A stretch of 64,000 nt of DNA from Varroa destructor (Eukaryota; Arthropoda; Arachnida; Mesostigmata; Varroidae): positions 38,819,042-38,883,041 of the forward strand of contig NW_019211456.1 in NCBI RefSeq assembly GCF_002443255.2. The letters run 5' to 3'. The notes under the pieces were generated by a model, which was not told the origin of the DNA, searched no databases, and saw nothing but the letters and a program-made list of their open reading frames with translations. The position numbers and the translations under genes are program-made. This document shows positions 25,801-39,700 of the stretch, in pieces; the first letter of the stretch is position 1; each line of letters opens with the position of its first letter.

Positions 25801-27251
25801 TCGGTCGCTTCTAACAATAACAAAAGCATGCTAGGGGCGTATATATGCTCATAAGGGAAAAAGAGAGAAACAACGAAATAAAGAGTTTCTTCCTCTTTGG
25901 CGGGAGAAGATAAGAGTGCATCAGCCGTTAAAAATCCTTGCGCGCATGAGAATCGAAGGAAACAAAATACGTTACGCCGTTGCATTACCGGTATTTTGCT
26001 TTATCGATACTCTTCTCAATGACGTTAGGTGCAGCAGCAGCAGTAGTACTCGCCGATGACAGCGCTCGTTGCCACTGGGGCTCTTTTCGCACGCATCGTA
26101 CGCGCGGTAGGCGGCTCATAGCCTTATTCTAAGCATCCTGCTGCTATTGCTGTTTCTGTGCCTGCTTTGCTATGGTACGTTCGAAACGAACGCCCAAACG
26201 CCGTGAGTGACAGGGCTGACAGGGTCGTCATTTTGAAAGGCTTTTTGTTGTTACTGTGCAAATGGGGCCGAAAAGGACAAAGGGGAGAAGGAGGATGGCG
26301 TACGGAGCAGCGGACGAAGGAACTCCTCTGTCTTTAGCTAGTGTAGGTCTCCGGCGTTACGGTAGCGGTTTCCTTGCACGCATCGAAACAGGGGCAGACA
26401 GGGTGCACACCGCTGGCCTTCTACTGCATGACTGCCTTTTGCCATTCTCAGACGCGAAAGGCATCAAGTGACGACGAAAACAATGCAGAAGCCGGTGTTG
26501 CTTGCTGCGGCTGAGAATATAAAGAATCATTGAGATGAGGAAAGAAGAATAAAGGAAATCAGGGAGAAAACTGAGCGACTCAGCGATAGAGAGCGGAGAC
26601 GGAACAACAGTGGCTCGGCAAAAAGCAAAATGGTTCTTCAAGGAGGATGGCGTGCAATCTGCTTCCTCTGCCAAGCTATCCCTACGGCGTCTTGTGGCCT
26701 TCCGTCTTTCAGATTTGCCGCGTCATCCCTTATCATCCACAATATCGCTCACGCCAATTCCCCACTTAGCCGCTGAAGTACAGCCGCGCTCAGGAGCCGT
26801 ATAGTCGAGCAACTCGCACCGTTCAAGTTATCCAGTCATTGAAATGACTCGGAGGCCCTGAGCAGGAACAGGGAAGCTGGTGGCGTTGCTTCTGAGAACG
26901 GAGGAAGCGCTGAGCTTAGTGGTTCCACGAGCACGCGTACTCGTTATGTCGTTGCATCCTCCCGACAGTCTCTTTGTTATCTGATGCGGCAGACACCGTT
27001 CGCTGGAGATGTCGTCGCTTGCAAACACACTCACCGCAAGCAAAGTTCCGTTCCGACAAGGGTAGTTAGAGCTGTTGGAGCAGCAGCAAAGATACGACAC
27101 GCCCTCCTGCGTAGAGAGAGAAAAACTCAAAAGAAGGGTGAACCCGCTATATTTGGTATAATGTATATATAGGAAAAGACTCAAACAGTTTCTTTGACAT
27201 ATGTATATATATAATATACAAATAGAAGACTATTATATACGATACAATGCT

Positions 27252-27299
27252 CAAAAAGGATTTCCGTGCATACATGTGTATGCACGAAAATCCTTTTTG
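27252..27299. repeat. Near-perfect 23-bp fold-back with a 2-base centre
   Basis: The left arm (27252-27274) and right arm (27277-27299) pair at 22 of 23 positions around tg; the only mismatch is c27264 opposite a27287. The stem carries caaaaagga at its base and gtgcataca near the tip. It lies in an AT-rich part of the large receptor intron. A perfect 14-bp palindrome, gtttaagcttaaac, follows at 27336-27349. A typical pre-miRNA has a larger loop and some bulges, so an extruded or inserted palindrome is more likely than a miRNA. Confidence 0.85.
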
Positions 27300-27335
27300 T
27301 AGGCATGTACGTATATGCGTCCTTGGTTAAACCTA

Positions 27336-27349
27336 GTTTAAGCTTAAAC
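27336..27349. repeat. Perfect 14-bp palindrome
   Basis: The sequence gtttaagcttaaac reads the same on both strands. It lies 36 bases after the 23-bp fold-back, and ggttaaacc at 27325-27333 partly repeats its arm. Confidence 0.8.
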
Positions 27350-30300
27350 CGCTACACGAACAGTTCTTTTCTCTAGCACCATGAAAGCGGGACTGAGGTA
27401 ACTACAGAATAAATCTACACACTCAGAGTGGGTAACGCTTTTACTGCCCTGTCCTCCAATGCACCGAACTGGTACAATCAATTCAAGATAACGACTATGG
27501 TCTCAGAGGTCAGCAATAGCTGGATGAGACTGGATCCCTATTTAGAGTGGTTTCCAGGCCTTAATTCTCTCAAAACTTTGCGGCGCAAAAGTGGTAACAG
27601 CAGCAGCATCAACCCTACAATGCACGGCGTCTATTTATATAGCCAAGTCTTGCATTATCATTGTATTATTAGAAGCCGACGAAAACGCCTGCTACAATCC
27701 CTGTGATATCACCATAATTGTCAACTGGGTTAAATGCGACATCAGTCTATCGCACCTGGAGCATTTTTGAGTAAAGTAGCTCTGATCTATTTCAGCTTCT
27801 TATTTGGTTCTGCATTCTTCGCCATTACGTTGCTCATTTTCTTCACGCTTGATTGAGGTTCTGCAATAAAAAATCGATTATGTGAATGAAAAGGATTTTC
27901 ATGCCTTAGGCGAACATGACATGACGTCGATGGATTGTGTGATGGGTATTTTTTAATAAATGCCTACATCTTATGCGAACACCAGGGCTATGATAGTAAT
28001 ATTTACTTGAAATAAACTTTTTTATCTATGAATTCTAAAAGCTTCTGTCAAACTAAACGTTCACTCTATAATAGGAGGAGATAATTCTTCAAAAAAGTAC
28101 TTAAAACCCTAAAACTTCATATTATAATGCGTTATTACATTTGATATTTAGGTATGATGAATTTATCCTATTGTTACAAACGAATCCAGCGGACTTCGAA
28201 ATTGGATAACTTTCGAGCTGACCAAACTGGTTATTTCTTAATATACTTCAGTAGTACCCTTTGTTTTTTGCACACTTCTCAGCGCTCTGACGACTTTTGG
28301 ACAGCTATATACCCACCATTTGCGTTTCCGTGTGTAACATTTCTATCAATGGCTTCTTGAAATAAATCGGTAATGGTATATGCTTATTTACCAGTTGACC
28401 TTTTTAAGGCATGAAACGCTCCATAATCATATAGGCTTTGATCGGTAGAATAAGCGCATTAAAGCCTACATTAAATATTTCTCTGTTCAATTCAGGGAAC
28501 ATAGAGGCATGGTGATTGTGGCAATGCGTTCCCGTCCTTCGTTGTCTACTTGCTGGTCTTCAACAGTTCAGTTTTCGTTCCTGAAATGTTTGCATCATTC
28601 CTGTGCTGTGCTTCTGCTCAAGGCCCTTTTGGCTAATGTTTTATGAGCTTTCGATGAATTTCCGCAGAGTTGTGATTTTTGAAAAGCAAATACTTGGCCC
28701 TTAAGCGTAGTGGCGAAGCTAAAACACTAGAAGCTAAATTTCGTCTGCTAGCAGCGCGTAATTTAAAAGTTAATAATCTCAAAGTTTGTCGATTCCGCTT
28801 TTAACAGATTAGTAGAATCTTACTTAGAATCGAAACGCAACACTCATTCTATATTGAAAATCCTTTTAAATAAATTTTTCATTCAAAACATAAAAACTTA
28901 ACCTATTATGGTAACCGGATTATTGCATTCAGCCGGCTGTGCGTTTATAATGTTTTCAAACGGCGTCTAAAACATGGACCAGTGCAAGTATAAGATAAAG
29001 TGCTTTTCTGACGGTTTGCAGTCCAATTACTAATAATATATGCTACAACGGACAGAGTATTTTTATTCCTGTTGCACTACCGTATACTAAATAAAATAAG
29101 CAACTTTAAATGACCTACGAAATTCTGTCGTAAATCGGATAGGAAGTAGACATATTAACGGTAATCGGAACAAATATGTGTCCGCTGGTCGGATGACCCT
29201 CCATTGACCTGTTTTTGTTTTTGACTCAATCGGTGCTTCTCCAGTGTGCAGTTGAGAGAGCAAATATGTGGGAAAGGCAAAAAAGAAAACGCAGCCAAGG
29301 GCGTCGCAACAGAATGTGCCAGGAAAGCAATATGAAAGATTGGTAGAAGCAATGGTACAAGCTAAAGACGTACAGTGCGTTGGCCAGAAGGCTCCGCAAA
29401 TCGCATCGTCGTAAAAGCGGTTCAGCTACTTTTCTTCTATTTCCTTCCAAGCAAAGCAAGAGATACCTCGACAATACAACAAGTTCAGGCCACCGCAGAC
29501 CTGAGATTGTGTAAAGTGGCCTAACCATTATAAGCTACTGCTCAGCTTCCTCTTCGGATGCTTGCTATTTTGCCAATGACAGCCACCGTAGTGCGTTTTG
29601 TTTGGCGCTTTTGGTTGGTGTGTCAGTACAGAGTCAGGGGTGTTTCATACGAAACCCCACCTGGCAAATGCTATTCGTGGCTGTTCTGTTTGCAGTGTAG
29701 AATAAAACGCGGATCTTTGTACTGATATCGAGCGTACCAGCTTTAACCTCAACCGCTCTTGAGCTTACTTTGGTAGCTTATGGTGTCATCTTATATAAGG
29801 CAATAGATGGACAGTATTGTCATATAAAGAAGACGACAACAACGACGAGACGGCGGCAATGGCAGGCGAGCGTAGCAACGTGGCTGCAGCGCCAAAAGCA
29901 ATGTTGGCCTATTTCTGCTGGCTCTTAGCAGCCCTAGGGATGCACCCTGTTGCTCTTACCCCCAGTAGGCAAACGATTCATCCCGTAGACAAGCGTAATG
30001 CACGGCGCTTTCCGTTAGGGACGTCGGTGGTGGCCTGTTACCCCGCGGCCAACAAGAGGACTCTACAGTCGAACATAGGCACGGTGTGACGCGGCTAGTA
30101 GAAGCAATAGTCGAGGCAAACAGAAAATCTCGCCTGCAAACACAATTTTGCCTCCGCCCTACTGTGTAATGCCCCTCTGTCACTCGCTTTCTCTCACCTC
30201 TACGAGCAATGTTCTTGCTCTGTCTTTTTTGAGATAGTCACTTTCTTTATACTTTCCTTCTTTTTCCAGCTTTTCTTCTTAGCTCTTCGTCCTCTCTTAC

Positions 30301-33300
30301 CAACTTACAAACTGCCATAAACCAGCAATCCTACTGGCGGTACGCATTTCCCATACTCTCTACCCAACGCCACTGGAGCCGCCTATCTTCTTCTTAGCAG
30401 TAGCTCTTTCTTCCTAGTCCAATTCCCATGGAGTCCCAGCTGGCCGCCTATCCCCATCGTACCAATTTCTTTCTCGTCTCTGCCGTGTACCTTAGTGTTA
30501 CTGTTATATTTGGCTTTATTGAGGAGACGAGTAATACAACCAACAAGCAGCAGTCGCAACAGCAACGGCACCAGAGAAATGCCTTCAGCTGCTGAAGCTC
30601 GTTTCTTTCTCAGCTGCCCGTCTTCGTATATCCCGACTCTTGCCAGCGTGTGTGTGTAAGTGCTGCATGAATCAGCGTACTTACCTTTTACTTTTGCTGG
30701 TCCTGTCGTCGTCGCTGCTGCTTTGCTCCATGTTCAGTTCATTCTCTGATCTTCACCCAAAAACGTTGTTTCTCTGCTCTTTGCTTCTTACTTTCCTGAA
30801 TAGCTACTCGAGTAAACAGCAAAGGTAGCAAAAGAAAAAGCATCAGATCAGAAAGATAAGGCGAAGGCCAGACGAGGTGGATGCCGCTTGGCTGTCGCCG
30901 CCGTCGTTATTTAGATTGTGCTACCGGCCAATGAGATACAGCCACTGGCCATCTTGACTGTTACCACTAATACTATTACAGCAGTATTCCAACAGCAACA
31001 ATTACTGCTGCTAAGCGACCGACAATGCTGAATTGAGAGGTGAGAATATTAGGCTGATATTGTCTCGCTTCCGCCGCCTTCTTGCTTTGTCCCTCAGTTT
31101 CGCTCGATCTCTCACTCTATAAGGCTTGCGCGCAAAAACATACACATGCACGATCATAGACATTCACCAATATTCGCAACATCGGTGCAAATAAAACCGC
31201 TGTCTCGCCTTGTTGCAACACTTCCAACCGTTACTTGTAGCAATGAATAGCGCCGTTTTCGCTAGACAATCAGTCCCGTGAAAGTTAACATCGTTAATAA
31301 ACGTCTATAAAGGTTGGGTCGGTTTGCTTCCAGTTTCTAAGACGAAACTCGGGGAAGAATTCTGACTTCGGCGTGCTCCGATCCTTTGCGCCTGTGCTAT
31401 TTCCTGATGCCTTTCTTAAACATGTCTGCAGTTAAATCGCTACCACTCTACCGCTAAGCCCCAGTGACCCGCTCTGCTTGTCAAGTCTCTTAGCCAGCCA
31501 GCTCGCACAGCCCCGCATTCGTACTTTTTTTAAACTCGTATCCCCAATTAAACTCAACCCTCAAAATCAGCCCATGTCACCTTTTTGCACATATATTATC
31601 GGTGCTATTTCGCTTTGTTCTTCCCGGAGATCGAGCTAGTCAATTGTAAAATGCCAATTTCTCCAATTTCACACTCAGAACGATTCTCCGGCTCGACGCG
31701 GCAGTCACGACCATTTTGTCTGGGGCCACATCAGTGGCTGATGTTGGGGCTGCCGGCCAGTACGTTCTGTTGAAGCTAAATCAAGCTGGTGTCCTGGACG
31801 CGAGCCTCTCCGGCTGCCGACTACTGCTTGTCCGGTGGGAGAGGGTTAGGGTACGGGATTCGCTAACGGTAAGACAAACAAGGATCCTGCTGCTGTCTCT
31901 CCTATCCATGCAAGGTTCACTAAAGCCACTAATGCTCCGTGGTCGCTGACCGTCTTCTAGCAGAGCGAAACGGGCTACCGGTTAGAGGATCCAAGGCAAA
32001 GGAGCTCCCGTCAGCCTTTTCTCCTCCCTGCCTTCTTTGTGAAAAACCATGCCGCCGCCGCTTTTAGCTTAATTTTGAAATCCTAGCCAAAACCCCAGTT
32101 CAGTTCGGTCCTCTGAACGGACAGAACTGTTGTTTCTTTGCGGTCGTCTGTGCCTTTCCTTCGTCTCCCGTCCCTTTATTCCCTTTTCTAGAGGCCTCTG
32201 AAGGTTATCCTCTTCTTACTTATACTGAGTAGCCTCAGAATCCAAAGATGCCTGCCGGTTCGGCTGCCCGCAGGCTAATCTGTGGTGGTCTCTTTATGGT
32301 TTGATTGCTCTGCATGATAGATGTTTTCAGTGTAATGGCCAGCGGCTAAGAATAAGCAATCGTGCCTGACAGTTCTTCTTTTTTATCTGTTGACCGCTCA
32401 CACATGATAGATGCTATCTTAGACCAACTCATTCGAGCCGTGCTGGAGTTTGCAGTGCTTAAAGACTGGCCAGCCCCTTGTCGTGGTCAACATGTTCTCC
32501 ACGCACGAATTGCGGAGTGCGGATTGGGAAAAGCGAAAGAAGCACACAACGCTTGCGGTTCCCGTTTACTTTTCGCTGTTGTTTGTTGATCCGCCTCGCT
32601 TTGACTTCGTCGATCGCTTCCGCCTAATTGTGTGCGCTTTGCGAAGACAATCAACAGACTAAGTCAATAAATCCACGAGTAGATCGATAATAACCTTCAT
32701 GGTAGGGATAACAAACGTAGACGCGTCTGTGTTAATGCACTAGCTCAGCGACACTGCCATGGTTACTACCACTGGCACTACTGCGACTATTTCAATAGCG
32801 GTTACAATGCAAAACGTTGGGCCTCAACTTGCGATTTTAGCCATAGCGTTAGTAGTTGCCGTCTGTCAGCTAAATGAGTACACATCTACGGGTGCATGGC
32901 ACGAATGGCTCATTTGGTTCAGGCCTATCCGTGTCGGCCGGCTTCGTTCGTGCGTTCCTTCTCACCGCACCATTAGGCCGCTTACCGCTCTTAGCCAGCA
33001 GACGTTCGGAGTTGTCCCGCTCTTTTCTGTGTTCTGTTTCGGCCCGGTTCAACGGCTTAACCTCCCACTGGCCGCCACGCTGTTACCGTCAGCTTTGCCC
33101 ACCCACCGTAGAGATGCTTTTTGGCACCTCTACGAGATATCATTAGGATCATATCATCATTCGTTGCCAAGTGAGAGGGATCCCTGTTAGTTGTCTGTAG
33201 GCTTTGAGTTAAAATGGTTAACTATAGGGCAGCATTACCTTGGAACATCAGGTTTTAGCGATACAATTACCGCCGTCATCTTAAACACCTTTACTGTCGT

Positions 33301-34739
33301 CATTTTTACATCTGCTTGCCAAAATTACTTTGACAGTAGTCGAATTGGACCGACTGTTTGTTCAAACGTCAATATAAATTAAGGAGAATGTGCACACGTA
33401 CTTCTAGTATTCTGCATATTGTATTGCAGAGTGTGCAATTCGGCCAATTACTATTTACATGCTGGGGACTGCCGCGCCTTGAACGGCATAATTCACTCAG
33501 CAAGACAAGCTTAGAACAATAGCTTATATCGAATCCGCCTTTCATTTACAGTGAGATATTTTTGCAGAAGGTCGATACTAACTTGCCGCGAGAAAAAAGA
33601 CGAGGCTTTGGCTAAATGTTACAACCGAGAAAAACTTTGCCGCTTCGAGACTTAATACGTAAACCCGCCGACGCTCATGCTTACACGTGAACGAATGGTC
33701 TCATGTCACAGCATATATTAGAAACGCTTTGGGCGTCCTACGAGTAGCAGCAGCTAGCTATAATAAATCCTACGTGGGCAGCGTTAGGTCATTTATCGAA
33801 CGATCAAGTTGCTGTTTCCTGAACAAGCGTCCTGGTCCTGGTCGACGCCACCTATCGATCTCGAGAAAAACGAGGTGGCGAAAGACGCGTACTTGCGCAC
33901 AAGCTTCCATTGCATTGGAAATTGATTGATGTGGATAAGGCAACGAAAATTCTGATAGCTCTTAGTGCTACCACCATTGAGGTAAACAGGTTCTAGAGAA
34001 CCGGCTGGTGATCTACGCCTATGCGCAGGCTTGTTTAACGTTCCAAAGCCCAACGTACGCCGATGGAAAAGAAGCTGGGCCCCAATTCATTTTCTAGATT
34101 TTTCGCTAGAGTTCGAACGAAACACATTTATTCTTTTTCTGAATTAGACCTAGTGAATATTGTAGAAAGAAAAGTAAGCGTTTATTCCACGTACAAGCGT
34201 ACCTGCTACCCCCTTTACCCCTCTAGCGCCGGTTCTCCTGGTAGCTCACGATTACTTGAACATCGCTGACGCGAGGCACAGTTACTTCAATGGCATGCTA
34301 TATCGTGTGCTGTTCGAACAGTACTTGCAACCCTGATCCTAGACCCGTTCTGCTAATCGAATTTAGCGTACCAATCCAAGTCAAGCTGCGTTATAAGGGA
34401 AGCATGTAAAGTAAAAGGCTGCACCGAAGGGGACCAAGTTAGATTCTACGTCTACCGTTTACAACAAGGACGCACTGATTTGACAGTTTCAAGGTTAGGC
34501 ACGTTGTTCACTTCGTAAGACATTCATGAGTAGGACACAATCGAGTGCAAGGCAATGTAAGCTTCTGAGCTGTATTATCTAGTCGATCTAGTCGTATAAT
34601 AGATTGTGCTTGTACTGCAAAGAAATAAAAGCTTTACATTATAGATATATGTCGCATTACATCTAGTGTGTATTAATTTATATGTGTGCATACGTGAAAA
34701 TAAACAATAGTTCTCACTTAATAGTACCTACAAACTTTG

Positions 34740-34782
34740 AAAAAAAAAATGGTTGTGATAATAAAAACTTCAAAAAAAAAAA
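34740..34782. repeat. Two A homopolymers
   Basis: An A run of about nine and an A run of about twelve, separated by about 20 bases that include gataataaaaacttc. Confidence 0.85.
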
Positions 34783-35829
34783 AACTCTGATGAAAGAATT
34801 AATGTACATTCAGAGAGAAACTTATCTTTTGTTCACAGCTATAATAAGCACTAAACCTGTCTGACTTTGTTTTTTGCACCGATCTAATGTTTATCGAAAT
34901 GTATCCATTGGCTACATTTCACTATTATATACTATTATCCTTGTTGTTTCTACCATTTGGAGAAATATCCAGTAACAGGGATACGCAGGATATATATACA
35001 TCGGTGCCTGACCTTTAGTTAACCGAACTATATTAATATTGGTTCGAGATTGTGGTACCATTGCCCTGCAGCAGAACTTTGGCCGGTAGACATACCACTG
35101 AAGACAGAAGTTTATTAATGAACGATTGATACCAGGCGATAAAGTCAGCTAGCAAGCCGTTTGTGCCCATGAATATCCTACCGCATCACTTTACGAACGA
35201 GTCTGTTCATCGTAGCGAAGTACCTGGTAAAAGAAAAGGTTTTTGTGTACACTTACCCCACTATTGCTTAACCTGACACTGATCGACACCCCGATGAGGT
35301 TCAATTTGTTTTTTATACGTACATTATAATACTACGCCCATAGTCGACAGTGTAAAAACTCTGTAGGCTACTGTGTGATCTAACTTTCCCGAGAAAATTC
35401 GTCCTTAAAACGCTTCGGACCAACTCTGACCTATGAGCCTGTATAAACCGTTTACTTAGTAATTCAATCGGAGAAGACGCGTTCATGATGTTGAGATTAA
35501 CACGAGTATTACAAAAGTGTTTCATGCAGTCACTTTGTTAATCGAATGCAAAATTTGGCCTACCATCAGCCTTAAAAATGTCCTTCTATCTTCAAAGGGT
35601 TGCCCGTAGCTTATTTGTTTGAATGTTCATTCTGCCTAAGGCCTGCTCTGATCTTGGAAGGGTGTAATGTGTGCGATCCTTGATTTGTGTTAATTAAAAG
35701 ATACTCAAATTAATCGGTGCTCTTAAAACTACTTTAGCTAGTTCAAGTTATACTGTTGAAACGGTTTGCCAACTTCAACTTTCTGGGTCTCGAGATATGT
35801 TCCAGTTCTTATCAAAGCCTGATTCGGTG

Positions 35830-35941
35830 AACTTTGACAGGTCCTCTAACAGTCTCGTCACTTCTGTCGTGACAAGAATTCGATATTGACTGCTCTATCA
35901 AGAGCTTTTCAGCCTTGCTTTCATAGTCACCTGTCAAAGTT
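35830..35941. repeat. Inverted repeat with 13-bp arms, possible miniature element
   Basis: The arm aactttgacaggt (35830-35842) is perfectly inverted as acctgtcaaagtt (35929-35941). The 86 bases between include a small gtcac/gtgac hairpin. The arm with two more bases (ctttgacaggtcc) recurs at 57081-57093. No clear target-site duplication is seen at the ends, so calling it a terminal inverted repeat element is uncertain. Confidence 0.5.
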
Positions 35942-36122
35942 AGCACCCCTTATCAATAGGTTTCAGCGATCCTTGGCGTCGCTATAGAATAGGTTTAAAC
36001 TGTGGCGGATGTTGATTCCAATATTGACCCGCTTTGTGAAAAGCGACGTTGTAAAATACATCAGCTTCGTAGTATTTTTCCGTTTTTCCAGCCATATTAA
36101 AACGCTGCGAGTGTATTCAATT

Positions 36123-36134
36123 AAAAAAAAAAAA
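36123..36134. repeat. A12 homopolymer
   Basis: Twelve A followed by gaaagagac, in the large receptor intron. Confidence 0.9.
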
Positions 36135-36280
36135 GAAAGAGACTGATGTTGATTGATATTGATAAAGAAAGAGATTGAAAGTGTTTCAGTAAAAGGTAAG
36201 AGCAGAACATTATGCACTTGGACACAATCATGTGCACAGTTTTTTGCTACCACATATGGATAAAGCTGAAGCTTCTCTCT

Positions 36281-36301
36281 TACACACACATATATATATA
36301 T
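36281..36301. repeat. Compound CA/TA microsatellite
   Basis: A short CA run passes directly into a short TA run, in the large receptor intron. Confidence 0.85.
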
Positions 36302-36623
36302 TACCTAGCTGAATATATGGAGCTACGGCTTAGGTTCATTCTGACATATCACGGAAAAGAAAATACGAACGCGAGTGGCGTAGTTTCTAAATGGAATCTT
36401 ACCCGCTGCCTCCATGAGCGATTCTGGTTAGGATGATTGGCGGTATAATTGCAAGTAAGACATTATCTTAGCAATAGTTCCGGAACCAGTCATGGTGGTA
36501 AAAGATAACATAAACACAAGGAGCGCTACTATGCGTTCCTGCTTCATGCATTAATTTCTCCCCTCGGATTCTAGCTGTTCATTGTTTCGTTTTGCTACTA
36601 ATTTTTCTTCTTTTTCTATTCAG

Positions 36624-36702
36624 GTTGCATCTGTGCGACTTGGCTACCTGTCGCAGATACGATGGAAGAAAGTTCCGTAGAATGACTCGTTTTAGCTGAG
36701 AG
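36624..36702 (+). other. Exon-like segment with a very strong acceptor (possible poison exon)
   Basis: An actaat branch-like sequence and a long pyrimidine tract ending ttttctattcag precede 36624, and AG|GTTAGT follows at 36703. All three forward frames meet a stop inside the 79-bp segment, so if spliced after the receptor exon ending at 20153 it would truncate the protein. The donor lies in the palindrome gaggttagtaacctc (36699-36713). There is no protein similarity; the assignment is inference from splice signals alone. Confidence 0.3.
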
Positions 36703-39700
36703 GTTAGTAACCTCTCCAGTAGCTTCCAATAGCTTTTATTGGAGGGCTTCCTCTTGAGTCATATCGGCTTTTGCGCACAAGCTTTGCCTCTTCCTAGAAG
36801 CCTTTTTCATGGCACACCTTCTTTTTCCTTCGGTGTATTGCGTTAGAGGGGGCAAGGCTAAGAGAGGCCAGCGGTGATGTTGACCGTTGACCGGACCAGA
36901 TCGGCGCCGCTGAACTCCCGCTTTATCTCGGGAGCTGAGAGATGTAGCCAAAGCAATGAGACTGTAGGTCTTTTAGGTGTCCGTCAGAAGTGGTCATTAC
37001 AGAAAAGAGTGATAGCCAGAAGGCAAAGAAACGGGGCGGAAGAAGGATCGTTCTTTTGTCGCGTTGCTTTTGTTTTCTCCTTTGGTCGACTCGACTTCGC
37101 CTGGCCTTTCGTTGAGCCAAGGATGGTAGCTGGCCAGTAACGAATAGTGACCCGCTAGATCACTACTGCACTACCATCCCAGAAAAATACCTGATAGGGG
37201 AGCGAGCAGTCATCCTTTTTGGTGAGGCGCTACAAGAGCCTTAAAACAACGAACAGCCGGCTGGTCAACCGCACTAGCTAACTTATTTTTGCTAGGTCTC
37301 CTTCCAGGATACGGGCGAAGCAAGCCAATGAATAGAAGAAAAGGGCACGCTAAAGAAGCAGCGGGCTATCACAATTGATGCGCAACATTCTCTTCAGTTA
37401 GACCGTAACTAACTGCATTAAAATCCGTATAGTGCTGGATAAACGTAAACGTGAGCCCGAGACACGCCAGCTCCACCCTGAGTCAACATTCATGACGACT
37501 TCCCTTCGACTATTCCTATTACCATTTGCCCAGCAGCCCATTTAATATTCCCCACTGCTGCCTTTTCAGTCTCAGTCTATTTTATTAAAATAATGTGTCA
37601 GTTTTGCGCCGATTACAAATATGAATAATCAGTAACTCCAAAGGTTTTACGGAAGGTTGATCTATCGAACGTAGCAATACAGATGGTAAACTACGACTAA
37701 ACGATAAAGCGACATCCAAGATAGCTGATAGTTGGTTTTTTCTCAGCTTCGTTTTAATGTATTAGTACTTAGATGGCTATTAAAGTTTATTGCTTCAAAA
37801 AAAAAAGTTTAAAAATTAATTAAATTTAGCAAACCAGAGCATTTCTTATCGACCAGCGGTCATTTCTAGTCGAGCGCATCGATGGAAATTAGAGACAGGA
37901 AGTAGCAGTGTCCTGCAATTTATAGAAGATCATAGTGATTTCAAGTTTTGTCTAAATTTTTGCGCCTGCACGATGCATGCAATGAAACTTCCAAGGAGCA
38001 TAGTAGCTGGAAAAAACTTCACTCATGAGCAAATTGAAAGTGGCCATCATTTAAATTCAATTAATTTTTCCTCTCGCTGGCCTCAAGTGTCTCCCGAAGG
38101 CATATTTGCTGGAAAAGCTTTCAGCAATAGCTTCAGTAAAGAGAACTTTCTTTTTTTCCTAAAAAAAGAATATGTGGACGAGCCTAAGGCAGCTCGTCGT
38201 CAGCTATCGCCGTAAGGTCTAAACCTGTCTCATGTATTTTCGTTAAGTAGTCCTTACATTCTAAATAGTAAAGAATAGGAGCCTCAAAGTCAGAGGGCAA
38301 TTCAATGCACTTTCAGTAAGCTAACATACAAGGGTGCACAGGTTGTTATAATGCGTCCATATCGCACTCTGATTTATTGCGTACAAATACCCTGTGCCCA
38401 TCGAATTTGTACGAGGTCGAACAAGCTCCCGACATATCTATATATTCGATCAACCCAATCAATTTCTATAAATATAGCGTTTACTTGCATGAATACGCGT
38501 CTGTATACGAGAATCTAATGGATATTAGTACACCTAACGGCAGGTAATGGTTAGCTATTATTTCGCTCTCTGGCTCGTTGCTGCGCACCGATATAATAAT
38601 CTTGATGAGTATATAGGGCTGTGACGGTTATGGTGGCTAACAATAGCGCTTTTAATACCATCACGGCAATTGCATCATTCACCGTGAGTATAGGCGGCCG
38701 ACGTTGTTAGCGGAATCCTGTTTGTCAAACGAAGGACTATCGATATACTCTTGCTGCTGTCATCCAGCCGCAACCATCGTTCCCTTCTGCTTTAGCGTCT
38801 ATAATTAAGTAGCATACCTGTACATCGTATTATGTAGCTGGACCTCTTTTCTTTCTATCGCTAATTTGCAGGTTTCGTTTTGTTCCTGCTATTTCGTTGC
38901 GTTGGCCCCTCGCCGATTGCACCTGTTTATTTAGTTGCTAGTCGTGAAGAGGACACCTCAGGCTTCTGCAACAAGCTCGCTTGTTCAGGCCCACTCGTTG
39001 ACTGTGTCTGCTAGCTGTGTTACGAAAAGGAACCTACTGCTGAATCACTCGGTTGTAGTGGGGCCCGCTTTCTCTATGCTCTTTACTGTGTATGAAGTCC
39101 CATCGAAGCCGCTCGTTAGGGAACGCACGGATCTGGCCGCCGAAGGAACAAAATACGTATATCTGCAGCAGTAGCAAAACGGTTTCTTGTATAGGTGATG
39201 TCACTACGCGGTCTACGTGTCGTTTTCGTTTGCGCTTGCTAGGCCTGCTCGATTCAGTCTTTTCGGCCTTTTTTCAGGCTCTACTCACTATCCCTATCGC
39301 TTATTATCTCTCTCTCGTTCTTGTAGCTTGAAAGTCTGTGCCCGGTAGCCTCTAGTCTACCCTTTCTAAAACAACTGCGGTGGCGACGACGACTCTTGGC
39401 CTATCAGGTCCTCTTTCCGTTTTCGTCCCGAAGCCCGTCACTTGCGAGAAGATGTAGACGATGCTGGGTCGCCTATCCGACCGGCTAATAGAGCTACATT
39501 ATTATATCCGTCACTATTTGCTAGCTCTAGTCTAGCCAAATGGAGACTGTGTCTTCACGCCTCTGTGTAGTTGGCAAAATGTCTCAATACAGCTGTGGTT
39601 GTACACCGTTAACCCATCAAAGTTAGAAATTTTCCCTGGAACCTTCTACTACTAATAGAAGTGCAGTGTATGCCATGCATTGTTGTTGCCTCTTAAACAA

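Noticed and set aside
31437..31466. tRNA A-box-like sequence on the minus strand (ggcttagcggtagagtggta)
   Set aside because: No matching B box (ggttcgantcc) or acceptor stem at the right distance, so not a tRNA.
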